Shown: positions 44,521-53,417, counted from the first letter of the stretch. The stretch: 64,000 nt of DNA from CAVRUZ01 sp963724495 (GCA_963724495.1 CAVRUZ010000002.1:1503663-1567662); one strand, 5' to 3'. Notes: generated from the sequence alone by a model not told the origin. A program made the numbers and translations.

Positions 44521-45438
44521 GTGAACGAATCGACGACGCGACGATGTGCGGTCATTGCCAATCCGACCAAGATCAGTGACCAGTTCCGTGCCCTGGTGGA
44601 GAAGCGCCTCGACCACGACGGCTGGACCGACACGCTGTGGCTGGAGACCTCCGAGGAGGACCCGGGCCGCGCGATGACGCGGACCGCCGTCGAAAGCGAG
44701 GTCGACCTCGTGATCGCGGCCGGTGGCGACGGGACCGTCCGCGTGGTCGCCGACGGCCTTGCCGGAACAGGCATCCCGATGGGCCTCGTGCCTGCCGGCA
44801 CCGGAAACCTCCTCGCGCGCAACCTGGACGTGCCCCTCGACGAGACCGCAGCGATCGATGCCGCGTTCTCGGGCCATACCCGCGATTTCGACCTGATCAA
44901 GCTGACGGTCGACGACAAGGACCCCGAGCACTTCGCCGTGGCTGCCGGGATCGGCGTCGACGCGATGATCATGGACGAGACAGATCCGGCCTTGAAGGCG
45001 AAGGTGGGAACAGCCGCCTACTTCATCGCTGCCGGCAAGGCGCTGGGTCGCCTGCCCGTCCACATGACCATCCAGCTCGACGATCGGCGGCCGATCCATC
45101 GGCACGCGATGTTGTGTGTCGTGGGCAACGTCGGTGTCCTGCCCGGCAACATCACCCTGATCCCGGGAGCTCGGCCCGACGACGGCATGCTCGATGTGTA
45201 CGTCGCGTCGCCGCAGCATGTGTGGCACTGGCTGAAGGTGGTGCTGCGGGTGATCACGCGCAGGCCCAAGAAGGACGACCAGGTCGACCAGCAGACCGCG
45301 CGGAGCGTGCGGATCACCCTGCGGGAGCGGGACAGCTATCAACTCGACGGCGATGTCATCGGCGAGTGCCTCAGCATGTTCGCGGAGATTCAGCCCGGAG
45401 CGCTCACGGTCTGCGTACTCGCGGACGGAGCATCCTGA
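44521..45438 (+). CDS. Diacylglycerol kinase-family lipid kinase
   Basis: The 305-residue protein has the DAGK catalytic domain: RRCAVIANPTKISDQF at the N-terminus, VDLVIAAGGDGTVRVVADGL (the GGDGT ATP site), MGLVPAGTGNLLARNLDVPL, then the beta-sandwich with GIGVDAMIMDETDPALKAKV, DDGMLDVYV and YQLDGDVIGE. Such enzymes phosphorylate diacylglycerol or related lipids. GTG at 44521 is used. The downstream hydrolase frame opens around its stop codon, suggesting an operon. Confidence 0.9.
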   Translation: MNESTTRRCAVIANPTKISDQFRALVEKRLDHDGWTDTLWLETSEEDPGRAMTRTAVESEVDLVIAAGGDGTVRVVADGLAGTGIPMGLVPAGTGNLLARNLDVPLDETAAIDAAFSGHTRDFDLIKLTVDDKDPEHFAVAAGIGVDAMIMDETDPALKAKVGTAAYFIAAGKALGRLPVHMTIQLDDRRPIHRHAMLCVVGNVGVLPGNITLIPGARPDDGMLDVYVASPQHVWHWLKVVLRVITRRPKKDDQVDQQTARSVRITLRERDSYQLDGDVIGECLSMFAEIQPGALTVCVLADGAS

Positions 45439-46246
45439 CCCACCTGGACGCGGGCCCGCTGTCCAGCCGTGAGCGGCGCGGATTGCGGCACGGGTCGTAC
45501 GGGTTGACGGAGAACTGGGCCCGCGTCGACGACAGGCCTGTCCGTTCACTGAGCCGGGGCCGGGTCGGGCACCTGCCGGAGGTCGTCATGCTGGCCGGGA
45601 TGGGCGCCCCGGGTTACCTCGCCCCGTGGGCGCGCCTGACGTCGGAGTGGACGCGGGCCACCGTGGTCGACCTTCCCGGGTGGAGCCGTGGCCGGGCCCG
45701 CTCCTGTGCTGCCACCGTCATCGGGATCTCCACCGCGCTGACCCACTGGCTCGAGGCGAGAGACCTGCGCGATGTCGTGCTGCTGGGACACTCGACCGGC
45801 TCGCAAGCCGTGCTGCGAACCGCCCTGCAGGCTCAGGAGCGCCTGCGGCGGGGTCGTGCTCGCCGGACCGTCGCTTCCCCCCGAGATACGCCGCGCCCGC
45901 ACCGCTGACCCGCGAGATCTTCACGACGATCCCTCGCGAACCGGCGGACGAGATCGAATCCATCGCCCCGTCCTTCCTCAGCAGCGGCGGCCCCGGCCTG
46001 TTCAGGTTGCTCCGCGACGGGATGGGCAAACGCCCGGAAGATCTCGTCGGCAGACTCGACGTCCCGGTGCTGGTCATGACCGGCGAACACGACGGACTGG
46101 CACCGCCGACGTGGGCGCATCATCTGTCGCGGCTCGCGCGCACAGGCTCGCTCGTCGTCCTGCCCGGGGCCCACAACGCCTGCTTCCCCTATGCCGACGC
46201 GGCCGACGCTGCGCTGCATGCGACTGTCGAACGATGGGCGCTGTGA
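45437..46246 (+). CDS. Alpha/beta hydrolase (two apparent +1 frameshifts)
   Basis: This serine hydrolase of about 265 residues has PEVVMLAGMGAPGYLAPW (oxyanion region), DVVLLGHSTGSQAVLRTA with the nucleophile elbow GHSTG, then in a second frame GVVLAGPSLPPEIRR, and in a third DVPVLVMTGEHDGLAPP (acidic residue) and VVLPGAHNACFPYADA (catalytic His). The breaks lie near 45848 and 45892. The start codon is unclear, because the frame is open into the lipid kinase gene and no in-frame ATG with a good ribosome site is seen, so 45437 is nominal. It is probably cotranscribed with the lipid kinase gene. The substrate is unknown. Confidence 0.7.
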
Positions 46247-46249
46247 GCC

Positions 46250-46756
46250 TCAGCCGAACTGCGACCGGTAGTGCTCCGCCATCGCCGGGTAGTAGTCGCG
46301 GTCGAAGTCGATCGCGGCGACGTCTCCGCCGCTGACCGCCGCAACGAGCCGGTCGAGGTAGTACTCCCACCCGGGCCCGACGCTCTCGGCCTCACCGGCC
46401 TGGACCTCGGTCTGGGTGAAGGTCAGCTCGGTCACGCCGTCGTTCTGGGTCAGCGCGAGCACCATCGGCCAATAGCCACTGGGAGTCTGTGCCCGCACGA
46501 CCAGCAGTCTCGGCGGCTCGCACTCGAGGACCTCCATGTCCTCCTCGGGTGCGTCGGCCGCTTCGGCGGTCATCCGGAACGCGATCCGCCCGGCGGCCGG
46601 ATCGCCGGTGTACGTGCCGATCCACCGCTCGAGCCGGGCCGGCTCGGTCACCGATGCCCAGACGTCCTCGATCGGTGCCCGGAACCGGCGGGTGATGACG
46701 AGCTGGGGCGCGCCGTCGCCGCTCCGGTCGATGCGTCCGTTCGGGGTCACGCTCAT
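46250..46756 (-). CDS. SRPBCC (AHSA1-like) domain protein
   Basis: The 168-residue START/Bet v1-like fold protein has VITRRFRAPIEDVWASVTEP, LERWIGTYTGDPAAGRIAF, VLECEPPRLLVVR and LTFTQTEVQAGEAESVGPGW with EYYLDRL, the AHSA1/activator-of-Hsp90-like pattern. ATG at 46756 overlaps the stop of the ArsR gene (ATGA). ArsR-SRPBCC operons are very common in actinobacteria. The ligand is unknown. Its stop is 3 bp from the convergent hydrolase stop. Confidence 0.9.
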   Translation of the reverse strand: MSVTPNGRIDRSGDGAPQLVITRRFRAPIEDVWASVTEPARLERWIGTYTGDPAAGRIAFRMTAEAADAPEEDMEVLECEPPRLLVVRAQTPSGYWPMVLALTQNDGVTELTFTQTEVQAGEAESVGPGWEYYLDRLVAAVSGGDVAAIDFDRDYYPAMAEHYRSQFG

Positions 46757-47163
46757 GCTGTCTCCTCTTTCCGTGGTGCCGGTGCGGCACTGGTCTGTGC
46801 TGAAGTCGGTCGGCCTGCTCGGCTGTCCTTCCGAGCCGCGCGGCGCTCCCGGGATGTGCGGTGCACCTCCGTGTCGAGCGCGTCGAGCATCTGGTCGGTC
46901 ACCCGGGGCGGCGCCTGCATCAGCTGGTCGACGAACTCCCGGACCTGCCCCAGCGGCTCCCGGCACAAGGTGTAGTGGCGCTCCCGCCCATGCGGCGCGG
47001 CGTCGAGCAGGCCGGCCTGGCTGAGCAGCCGGAGGTGCTTGCTGACCGCAGGACGCGAGATCGGCTGGCGGGCGGCCAGGTCCACGACCCGCGTCGGCCC
47101 GATCGCCACCTCGGCGAGCAGCGCACGACGAACCGGGTCGGCAAGAGCCTCGAACACATCCAC
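46753..47163 (-). CDS. ArsR-family transcriptional regulator
   Basis: The 136-residue winged-helix protein has VFEALADPVRRALLAEVAIG, VVDLAARQPISRPAVSKHLR (recognition helix), LLSQAGLLDAAPHGRERHYT and LCREPLGQVREFVDQ. No metal-binding ELCVCDL motif is present, so it is the metal-independent SRPBCC-partner type. A Lys/Arg/Thr-rich tail of about 35 residues follows. Start GTG at 47163. A perfect inverted repeat lies 9 bp upstream and is the likely autoregulatory operator. Confidence 0.9.
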   Translation of the reverse strand: MDVFEALADPVRRALLAEVAIGPTRVVDLAARQPISRPAVSKHLRLLSQAGLLDAAPHGRERHYTLCREPLGQVREFVDQLMQAPPRVTDQMLDALDTEVHRTSRERRAARKDSRAGRPTSAQTSAAPAPRKEETA

Positions 47164-47171
47164 CCGAGAAA

Positions 47172-47189
47172 GGTAACCTATTGGTTACC
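47172..47189. promoter_or_regulatory. ArsR operator (inverted repeat)
   Basis: GGTAACC-TATT-GGTTACC is a perfect 7-bp inverted repeat with a 4-nt spacer, ending 9 bp before the ArsR start codon on the minus strand. Confidence 0.7.
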
Positions 47190-47266
47190 AATCGTCCAGC
47201 GGTGCACGCCGGTCGAGGCGCTCGCCGAGTAGGGCCCGACCTCCGCGGCTTGCGGCACCTCGGCAG

Positions 47267-48745
47267 TCAGTGCACCGGAGCTGCTGCAGTCTCGGCGTTC
47301 TCGCTGGTCTGGGGCTCCGGCAGACGACCGGGCAGCATGAACGCCAGGACCGCGACCACCACCGAGAGCGCAGCGCCGACCAGGAACGCCGTCCGGAGTC
47401 CGCCAAGGGTCGCATCGACCTGACCCTCGCCCGCATCGAGCAGGGAGTTCGTCCGCACGGTCATCATCGTGACCACGAGGGCGGTGCCGAACGCTGCTGC
47501 CACCTGCTGGAGCGTTCCGAGCATCGAGCTGCCGTGCGAGTACAGGCGCATCGGCAGGGCGCCGAGGCCCAGCGTGAAGACCGGGGTGAACACGGCAGCC
47601 AGCGAAATCATCAGCAGCACATGCGCAGCAAGGAGCTGCCAGAAAGGCATGGTCAACGACACCTGGGTCAGCACCGTGAGGGCGACCACGATGCCCAGGG
47701 AACCCGGGATGACGAGTCGGCGCCCGCCGAACCGGTCGAAGATCTTGCCGACGCTCGGGCCGAGGAGACCCATGGCGAGGCCGCCAGGCATCACCAGCAG
47801 ACCCGTCTGTAGCGGGCTCAGGTCGCGGATGTTCTGCAGGTACAAGGGAAGCAGGATCATCGATCCCAGCATCGCCATGAACGCCATCGACATCAGTGCC
47901 AGCGACAGCGTGAACGTGCGGTGCTTGAGCACCCGCAGGTCCATCAGGGGCACGCCGCCGCGCTGGAGCCACAATTGCCGGCCGACGAAGGTCGCGATTG
48001 CCACCGCACCGGCCACGATGATGGCGACCGGTTGCAGCACGTCGCCGTGCCCGAACCCGCTCAATCCGTAGACCAGCCCGCCGAACCCGAACGCTGCCGC
48101 GGCGACGCTGAACCAGTCGACCGTGCCGGGCTGAGGCTCGCCGACGTTCTCCAGCCGCTGCAGACCGCTCCACGTGATGACCAGCGCAATCGGTAGGACC
48201 AGCAGGAACATCAGCCGCCAGGAGCCCAGCGAGAGCACGACGCCCGAGATCGCGGGACCGAGGGCGGGAGCCACCGACATGGCCAGCGTGACGTTGCCCA
48301 TGACGCGGCCGCGATCGTGTGCGGGGACCACGGTCATCAACGTCGTCATCAGCAGAGGCATCATCACTGCAGTGCCGGTCGCCTGGATGATCCGGGCGAC
48401 GAGCAGTACTTCGAAGACGGGCGCGACCGCTGCAAGCGCCGTACCGGTGCAGAACACCGCCATCGCGGTCGCGTATGCCGACCGTGTCGTCACCCGTTGG
48501 AGAAACCAACCGGTGATGGGGATCACTGCAGCCATGGTCAGCATGAACGCTGTCGACAGCCACTGCGCTGTGCCCTCTGACACCTGGAAGTCCGCCATCA
48601 GGCGCGGGATGGCGTTGATCATGATCGTCTCGTTGAGGATGACGATGAAGGTCGCCAGCACGAGCAGACCGATCACAGCCGGCGTCTTCTCTGGCGCAGG
48701 CTCGCGCACCACGCTGGTCGCGGTGCTCGGCGCGGGGCCGGTCAT
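47267..48745 (-). CDS. MFS drug exporter, DHA2/EmrB-QacA type
   Basis: The 492-residue protein has about 14 hydrophobic helices. Family signatures are: VLATFIVILNETIMINAIPR (motif D1, TM1), QWLSTAFMLTMAAVIPITGW, LGSWRLMFLLVLPIALVITW and GGLAMGLLGPSVGKIFDRFG (loop A-like repeat). It should export drugs or small molecules using the proton gradient. I take ATG at 48745, which has AAGGA 7 nt upstream; ATG at 48781 is possible. It lies upstream of the ArsR-SRPBCC pair on the same strand, with about 100 bp between, and may be under a separate promoter. Confidence 0.92.
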   Translation of the reverse strand: MTGPAPSTATSVVREPAPEKTPAVIGLLVLATFIVILNETIMINAIPRLMADFQVSEGTAQWLSTAFMLTMAAVIPITGWFLQRVTTRSAYATAMAVFCTGTALAAVAPVFEVLLVARIIQATGTAVMMPLLMTTLMTVVPAHDRGRVMGNVTLAMSVAPALGPAISGVVLSLGSWRLMFLLVLPIALVITWSGLQRLENVGEPQPGTVDWFSVAAAAFGFGGLVYGLSGFGHGDVLQPVAIIVAGAVAIATFVGRQLWLQRGGVPLMDLRVLKHRTFTLSLALMSMAFMAMLGSMILLPLYLQNIRDLSPLQTGLLVMPGGLAMGLLGPSVGKIFDRFGGRRLVIPGSLGIVVALTVLTQVSLTMPFWQLLAAHVLLMISLAAVFTPVFTLGLGALPMRLYSHGSSMLGTLQQVAAAFGTALVVTMMTVRTNSLLDAGEGQVDATLGGLRTAFLVGAALSVVVAVLAFMLPGRLPEPQTSENAETAAAPVH

Positions 48746-48914
48746 GGTGACGTCCTTGCTCGGGGTCTCGCAGATGGTCATACCGCTCTGACTGTCGCGG
48801 CCGCACGAACTCATCGCTCTCCCCGCGCGTTGCGTCGAGTACCGGTGCGCTCGGTGGGTCCGCTGTTACGTTGACGCAGCTCAACCGCCCGCCGACGCAA
48901 GGGACGTTCCACCG

Positions 48915-49478
48915 GTGGACCTGCCCGACCTGCCTGACCTGTCAGACGAACGGCTGGCTGCGGTGCTCGCACGGCACGGCTTGTCGGGAGCGGCCGTTGC
49001 AAAGCTTCCGGACATCGGGATCTTCAACGCGATCTTCACCATCGGCGACTCGGTGGTCCTGCGCGTCCCTCGGGTCCATCCCGTCTTCGTGGCATCGGCG
49101 CACAAGGAGGCCGTGGCGGTTCCAGCCGCTAGACAGGTGGGCGTGCATACGCCTGCGCTGTTGGCCTTCGACGACACCCTTGAGGTGCTGCCGGTTCCGT
49201 ACAGCCTCTACGCGCGCGTGGCCGGCGAGAATCTCGAACGCCTGAACCTCGACGCCACGGACTCGCCAGCCGTCTACCGCGAGCTAGGCCGGGACCTGGG
49301 CCGGCTCCACGATGGGATCGATCCCGTCGGCCCGATCGCCGACCTGGCACTGGAGGAACTCTCAGGTCAGCCACGCGACATGAGGGTGATGCGGCACCCG
49401 ATCCAGGGCTCGACCGAATGGGCGCGATCCTCAATGCTGGAAGGACATTCACACCGCACACGCGACCTGCTGCGTTAA
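48915..49478 (+). CDS. Aminoglycoside phosphotransferase (APH)-like protein, truncated
   Basis: This 187-residue product matches only the N-lobe and linker of APH-fold kinases: LSDERLAAVLARHGLSGAAV, FNAIFTIGDSVVLRVPR (Lys-lobe region), HKEAVAVPAARQVGVHTPAL, YSLYARVAGENLERL and YRELGRDLGRLHDGIDPVG. The C-lobe with the catalytic HGDLHxxN and the metal-binding DxD motif is absent, and the last 40 residues do not look like the family. It is therefore probably a non-functional fragment or has lost its 3' half by frameshift or deletion. GTG at 48915 is preceded by AAGGGA. It diverges from the MFS exporter gene. Confidence 0.65.
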   Translation: MDLPDLPDLSDERLAAVLARHGLSGAAVAKLPDIGIFNAIFTIGDSVVLRVPRVHPVFVASAHKEAVAVPAARQVGVHTPALLAFDDTLEVLPVPYSLYARVAGENLERLNLDATDSPAVYRELGRDLGRLHDGIDPVGPIADLALEELSGQPRDMRVMRHPIQGSTEWARSSMLEGHSHRTRDLLR

Positions 49479-49493
49479 CAGCTTGTCCTCCCT

Positions 49494-49499
49494 TAGGCT
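49494..49499 (+). promoter_or_regulatory. Leaderless -10 box of the SDR gene
   Basis: TAGGCT (TAnnnT) ends 7 nt before the ATG at 49507. No Shine-Dalgarno precedes the start. Confidence 0.5.
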
Positions 49500-49506
49500 C
49501 CACCGC

Positions 49507-50602
49507 ATGACGTCATCGACGGGAACGGAAACAGAGTTGCCCCTCCGTAATCGAGTGGCACTCGTCACCGGTGCAAGTCGTGGGGTCGGCCGCGGAATCG
49601 CCTTGGGACTCGGCGAAGCCGGCGCAACCGTTTACGTGACCGGCAGAACCGTGACCGAGGGGACGGCCGCGTCCCGGCTCCCCGGCACCGTCGCCGGCAC
49701 GGCGCAGTTGGTCACCGACATGGGCGGACGCGGTGTCGCCGTTGTCTGCGACGCGGGCGACGACGACCAGATCGCTGCCGTAGTGCAGCAGATCGCCGAT
49801 GAACAAGGTCGCCTCGACGTTCTCGTCAACAGTGCCTGGGGCGGCTACGAGCGCTACACCGACGGTTCGGACTTCAACCCTGGTCCGTTCTGGGAACAGC
49901 CCCTGAGCCTGTGGGACTCGATGCACAGGATCGGCGTGCGGGCCCACTACGTCACGTCAGCGCTGTGTGCGCCGATGATGGTGAGGAACGGAGCGGGTGT
50001 CATCGTCAGCGTCTCCTCCTTCGCCGGCCAGATCTTCGTGCCACCCGTGCCCTACGGCGTTGCCCATGCTGCGATCGACCGACTGGCGAAGGACATGGCC
50101 GAGGACCTGCGGCCCGCACGGCGTCGCGTCGATGTCGCTCTATCCCGGACTGGTGCTCACGGAGAGCGTCGTGGCGAACCTGCAGTACTTCGAGGCCCAG
50201 ACCAACCGGGAGACACCGCTGTTCGTCGGTCGCGTGGTGGCAGCCCTCGCAGCCGACCCGGACGTCATGCGACTGACCGGACAGTGGCTGGTGGCCGCAG
50301 AGGTCGCGGACACGTACGGGGTGGTCGATGAGCACGGGCACCGGCCCTACTCCAACCGGGCGGAGATCCTCGGTGAGCTGGTGCTCGAGCCTGCCCAGAT
50401 GAAGACACCAAGGCCCCAGGAGCGTGAGCTCCTGGGGCGCCCACGCGGTCCGTCAGCCCGCTTCGGCGGAGTCCAGGTGCCGAACCGAGGCGTTGCTCTC
50501 GGCCCAGGTGAGCGCGTAGTCGGCGACGGCCTCCCAGCCAGGAGCTGCACAGGTCCAGTGGTCGCGTCCCTCGAACTCGTGGTACTCGGTGAGAGCGGGT
50601 GA
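49507..50602 (+). CDS. Short-chain dehydrogenase/reductase, DHRS1-like (one +1 frameshift)
   Basis: This NAD(P)-dependent oxidoreductase has the cofactor motif ALVTGASRGVGRGIALGLGE, DVLVNSAWGGYERYTDG (NAG-like motif), IVSVSSFAGQIFVPPVPYGV (catalytic Ser and Tyr, although the usual YxxxK reads YGVAH here), and DRLAKDMAEDLRP. The frame then breaks near 50115 at an extra C, and the C-terminal part VASMSLYPGLVLTESVVANL to YGVVDEHGHRPYSNRAEIL is in the next frame. The natural end is probably near 50400, before a hairpin. The sequenced frame stays open to 50602 into the convergent hydrolase gene. The substrate is unknown. Confidence 0.8.
50414..50437. terminator. Hairpin terminator between SDR and hydrolase genes
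   Basis: CCCCAGGAGC-GTGA-GCTCCTGGGG is a perfect 10-bp stem with a 4-nt loop between the two convergent genes. Confidence 0.8.
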
Positions 50603-51292
50603 GTCGTTGTAGTGCTTGGCGTTCGACCTGTTCACCGACGGCGGCATGATGTGGTCCTTCTCGCCGGCGATGAAGAGCAGCGGAGCACGGTCGGCGTCGT
50701 AGTCGACCCAGGTCTCCTGACGCCCAGGCTTGAAGTTGGCGATCAGCCCGTAGGCCCAGATCCAGTTGCCGGGCGCCGCGATCGCGTAGCGCTCCCACGC
50801 CGCTTTGGAGTCCGCTTCGCTGAGCGTGTTGGCGAATGCGTAGTGGAACTCCTCGGGGGTGAACGCGACGGCCCGGTGGATGTTGGCCGGGTTCTTCAGC
50901 GCTGGAAACAGCGACTTCGCCTGCGACAGCGGGTTGACCCGGACTCCCTCTGTGGGTGCGGAGTTGATGACCACGCCCGCCGAGCCGAGCCCGCGGGCGA
51001 GCAGCAGTTGGGTGAGGGTGCCGCCGAAGGAGTGACCAATGATAAACGGCGGCGTCGCGAGCGACTCGATGACGCCGGCGAGATGGTCGACGGTGTCGGG
51101 AACGGTGACGTTGGCGATGACGTCCGGGTTCTCCCGCAGGGCCTCGACTTCGATCTCGAACCCGGGGTAGGCGGGTGTGACCACCTTGTAGCCCTTGGCC
51201 TCGAAATGGGTGACCCAGTGCTCCCAACTGCGGGGGGTCATCCAGAGCCCGTGGACCAGGACGATGGTGTCGGTGCGGGGGGTCTCGCTCAT
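50453..51292 (-). CDS. Alpha/beta hydrolase
   Basis: The 279-residue serine hydrolase has TIVLVHGLWMTPRSWEHWVT (oxyanion HG), the nucleophile elbow IGHSFGGTLTQLLLARGL, FIAGEKDHIMPPSVN (acid) and EFEGRDHWTCAAPGWEAVAD (His). The pattern is that of the RutD/haloperoxidase-like esterase group. Start ATG at 51292. The 180-bp gap to the divergent flavin/F420 protein gene holds the promoters. No tunnel or lid feature identifies a substrate. Confidence 0.9.
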   Translation of the reverse strand: MSETPRTDTIVLVHGLWMTPRSWEHWVTHFEAKGYKVVTPAYPGFEIEVEALRENPDVIANVTVPDTVDHLAGVIESLATPPFIIGHSFGGTLTQLLLARGLGSAGVVINSAPTEGVRVNPLSQAKSLFPALKNPANIHRAVAFTPEEFHYAFANTLSEADSKAAWERYAIAAPGNWIWAYGLIANFKPGRQETWVDYDADRAPLLFIAGEKDHIMPPSVNRSNAKHYNDSPALTEYHEFEGRDHWTCAAPGWEAVADYALTWAESNASVRHLDSAEAG

Positions 51293-51460
51293 GGTTGCCT
51301 TTCGTTGAGTCGTTGGGGATCGAGGGTTTTCCGAGCCGATCGGTGGGGAGCCGATCACGGTCGATGGGGTAATCCGAGACGTTCAGCACCGGCTGCGTCA
51401 ACCAGTTGGACAGATCCATTTGTCCCCATCCTGGAACCTGCATCGACCGGGTGACCCGGG

Positions 51461-51466
51461 TAGCGT
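51461..51466 (+). promoter_or_regulatory. Leaderless -10 box of the PPOX-class gene
   Basis: TAGCGT (TAnnnT) ends 7 nt before the ATG at 51474. Confidence 0.5.
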
Positions 51467-51473
51467 CCCTGCG

Positions 51474-51899
51474 ATGCAGGAGATGACCAGCGAGGAGGTC
51501 AGGGACTTCCTGCTGGCCGACACTCGGACGCTGAAGCTCGCGACGGTCCGGACCAACGGAAGGCCGCACGTGGCACCGGTCTGGTTCGTTCTCGACGCGG
51601 ACGAGATCGTCTTCACCACACCGTCGACCAGCCTCAAGGCGCGCAACCTCAGCGCCAACCCACACGTGTCGGTGTGCGTGGACGACGAACGACCGCCGTT
51701 CGGCTTCGTCAGTGCAGCCGGAACCGCGACGCTCCACCCGCACCCAGCCGACCTGCTCGAATGGACCACCCGGATCGCCGCGCGCTACCTGGGCGAGTCC
51801 GAGGCCGTGGAGGCCGGCGCGAGGAATGCGCAGATCGACGACCTGCTGGTCAGGATCCGCGTGACGAGGACCGTCGCCTTCTCCGGCATCACAGCCTGA
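51474..51899 (+). CDS. PPOX-class (F420- or flavin-dependent) oxidoreductase
   Basis: This 141-residue split-barrel protein is of the pyridoxamine-5'-phosphate oxidase-like family common in actinobacteria. Visible signatures are EEVRDFLLADTRTLKLATVR, NGRPHVAPVWFVLDADEIVF (cofactor-phosphate site), STSLKARNLSANPHVSVCVD and GFVSAAGTATLHPHP. Actinobacterial members usually bind F420. Which cofactor is used here cannot be read from the sequence. It is the last chromosomal gene before the integrative element, whose left boundary begins 145 bp downstream. Confidence 0.88.
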   Translation: MQEMTSEEVRDFLLADTRTLKLATVRTNGRPHVAPVWFVLDADEIVFTTPSTSLKARNLSANPHVSVCVDDERPPFGFVSAAGTATLHPHPADLLEWTTRIAARYLGESEAVEAGARNAQIDDLLVRIRVTRTVAFSGITA

Positions 51900-52044
51900 C
51901 CCGGGCGTCTGGTCGCCGACCGGCACCGCCGGAGACATGCACGAGGCAGGCGGCCAGACCCGAAGTGTCCGGACTTAGCGGTATCGGCCCGGGTCGCCTG
52001 CATGTTTGCGGCCCGTCAGGAGCCGACGTGCCCGGTGGAGTGCT

Positions 52045-52090
52045 GGTGGAGCTGAGGGGAATCGAACCCCTGACCTTCTCGATGCGAACG
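52045..52090. repeat. Left attachment site (duplicated 3' end of tRNA-Ala)
   Basis: It is identical over 46 bp to 63176-63221. It covers the tRNA 3' end, T-arm, variable loop and the 3' side of the anticodon arm, then diverges, so it is not a functional tRNA. Confidence 0.93.
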
Positions 52091-52630
52091 CATGCCCGGC
52101 TGGTACATGCCCGTCTGCCGCCGTGCGAACCATGCACGGGTTGCGTCGCGTTACCGGACGGGGGTGCGCTGGGGGCGCGCGTTTTGGCGGGCCAGGTCAA
52201 GCCACCGACCCCATAACCAGCCCTCGGGCTCGGCGGCGCGCGGGGTCAAGAGTGGCCGGAGGTCATCGCAGCGCGACGCGCAGCGCCCTTGAGGCCGCGC
52301 GCCGGCGAGCAGATCGTTGTGGCGGGGTCGGCGGCTCGACGATGAGTGTGACCGCATACCTCACGGGCGAGGCGGCTCGGTCCCGAGCGGTCGTAATCCC
52401 AGGGGTGCGCTCACGTCCGTCGACGGGTCTAGACGCGCGAGGACGGCGCGCCAGCGCCGCCCGCAGTGCGTCGCGCCGCAGGCGCCTTGAACCAGTGAAG
52501 ATATTCGTAGCCGATCTGTACCTGAGCACGTGTGCTCCGTCGGGTGATGCGCGACAGTCGTCCGCCAGGTGATGTGCGACGCTGAGCGCGCGGATCGCGG
52601 CCTGAGAGACGTTAAGCGTTCCAGCAAGAG
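52091..52630. other. Gene-free left end of the integrative element
   Basis: About 540 bases with no gene I can support. The last 90 bases (52519-52606) contain repeat B, which recurs at 53418-53489. Open frames here lack family features and are low-complexity Arg/Ala-rich. Confidence 0.5.
52519..52606. repeat. Element-internal repeat B, copy 1
   Basis: tacctgagcac, then gatgcgcgacagtcgtccg and gtgcgacgctgagcgcgcgg, then atcgcggc. The same order is found at 53418-53489 with a few mismatches and an 18-bp gap. Confidence 0.75.
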
Positions 52631-53284
52631 ATGATTTCAATCCACTACGGTCATGGCATGCGATGGTGGCCGGCGGCAGCTCCCCTCAGTGTCCTGCTGA
52701 TCGAGTCACGGCTATTGGTGACGACTCCGAGCCTGTCGACGAGTGCGCAGGCCCATCCGGACGCTGCGCTGGTGGAGACCGTGCACGATGCGCTGCCCGG
52801 CATCTACATCGGCAGCGGCGTGAGCCTGCTCGGCCTTGCCGCGATGGTCGTCTTCGTCGTGGCTCTCGTCGACTGGATCCGCCGCTACTCGTCGTCGGGG
52901 GTGGCCACGGTGACAATGCTCGTCGGTGCAGCCGTGGCAGCCGCCGGGGTCATGGTCGGGTTCGGGGTCTACCTGACCATGGGGGCCGCCTCCGAGGGGG
53001 CTGCGCCCACCTCGGTGGCCGCGGTCTACGTAATCGCCGACGGCCTGGCGTACATGGGATGGACGGCGTTCGGGCTGGTGACCGGCGCGGCGTTTTTCGC
53101 CCTACGGGAGGTCCCCGCGCCGGCGTGGATGCGCTGGTTCAGCCTCTTGGTCACGGTGCTGTTCCTGGTGTGCGCGTTTCTGCCGTTCCTCAGTTGGGCG
53201 CCTGCGCTGCTATGGCTCCTGGTCGTCGGTGTGGGCCTCTTGTTCGTGCCGGCCACACGGACCGCGGGCCAGGCGGTCTCCTGA
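52631..53284 (+). CDS. Hypothetical membrane protein with four or five transmembrane helices
   Basis: This 217-residue protein is not recognised. Hydrophobic segments are WWPAAAPLSVLLIESRLLV, VSLLGLAAMVVFVVALVDWI, VTMLVGAAVAAAGVMVGFGV, YVIADGLAYMGWTAFGLVTG and WFSLLVTVLFLVCAFLPFLS with ALLWLLVVGVGLLFVP. ATG at 52631 follows a weak AAGAG; ATG at 52658 is an alternative. It lies between the two copies of repeat B inside the integrative element. No enzymatic motif is seen. Confidence 0.6.
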   Translation: MISIHYGHGMRWWPAAAPLSVLLIESRLLVTTPSLSTSAQAHPDAALVETVHDALPGIYIGSGVSLLGLAAMVVFVVALVDWIRRYSSSGVATVTMLVGAAVAAAGVMVGFGVYLTMGAASEGAAPTSVAAVYVIADGLAYMGWTAFGLVTGAAFFALREVPAPAWMRWFSLLVTVLFLVCAFLPFLSWAPALLWLLVVGVGLLFVPATRTAGQAVS

Positions 53285-53316
53285 CCTGCGTGTCAGCCGC
53301 CCAAATTGCCGGTGCA

Positions 53317-53411
53317 CACTCATCGGCAGATCCGTGCGTTCGTCGCTCGTAAGGGGTTTAGGCCTGTCGCGCGTCAGGTGGCAGAGATCTGTCGCAGATC
53401 TGCTGTCGGAG
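53317..53411. repeat. Element-internal repeat A, copy 1
   Basis: It contains ggcagatccgtgcgtt and, about 25 bp on, ggcctgtcgcgcgtcaggtg, gcagagatctgtcgcag and tctgctgtcggag. Nearly the same string occurs at 59841-59949, upstream of rep. It includes inverted repeats such as GCAGATCTGC and GCAGAGATCTGTC. Confidence 0.75.
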
Positions 53412-53417
53412 CACATG

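Noticed and set aside
52045..52120. A second tRNA-Ala gene at the left end of the element
   Set aside because: Only the 3' part matches; after 46 bp the sequence diverges, so no D-arm or 5' acceptor strand exists. It is an attachment-site remnant.
52006..52572. A 188-residue plus-strand frame across the left attachment site
   Set aside because: It runs through the tRNA remnant and repeat B, is Arg/Ala-rich and lacks a ribosome site or homology features.
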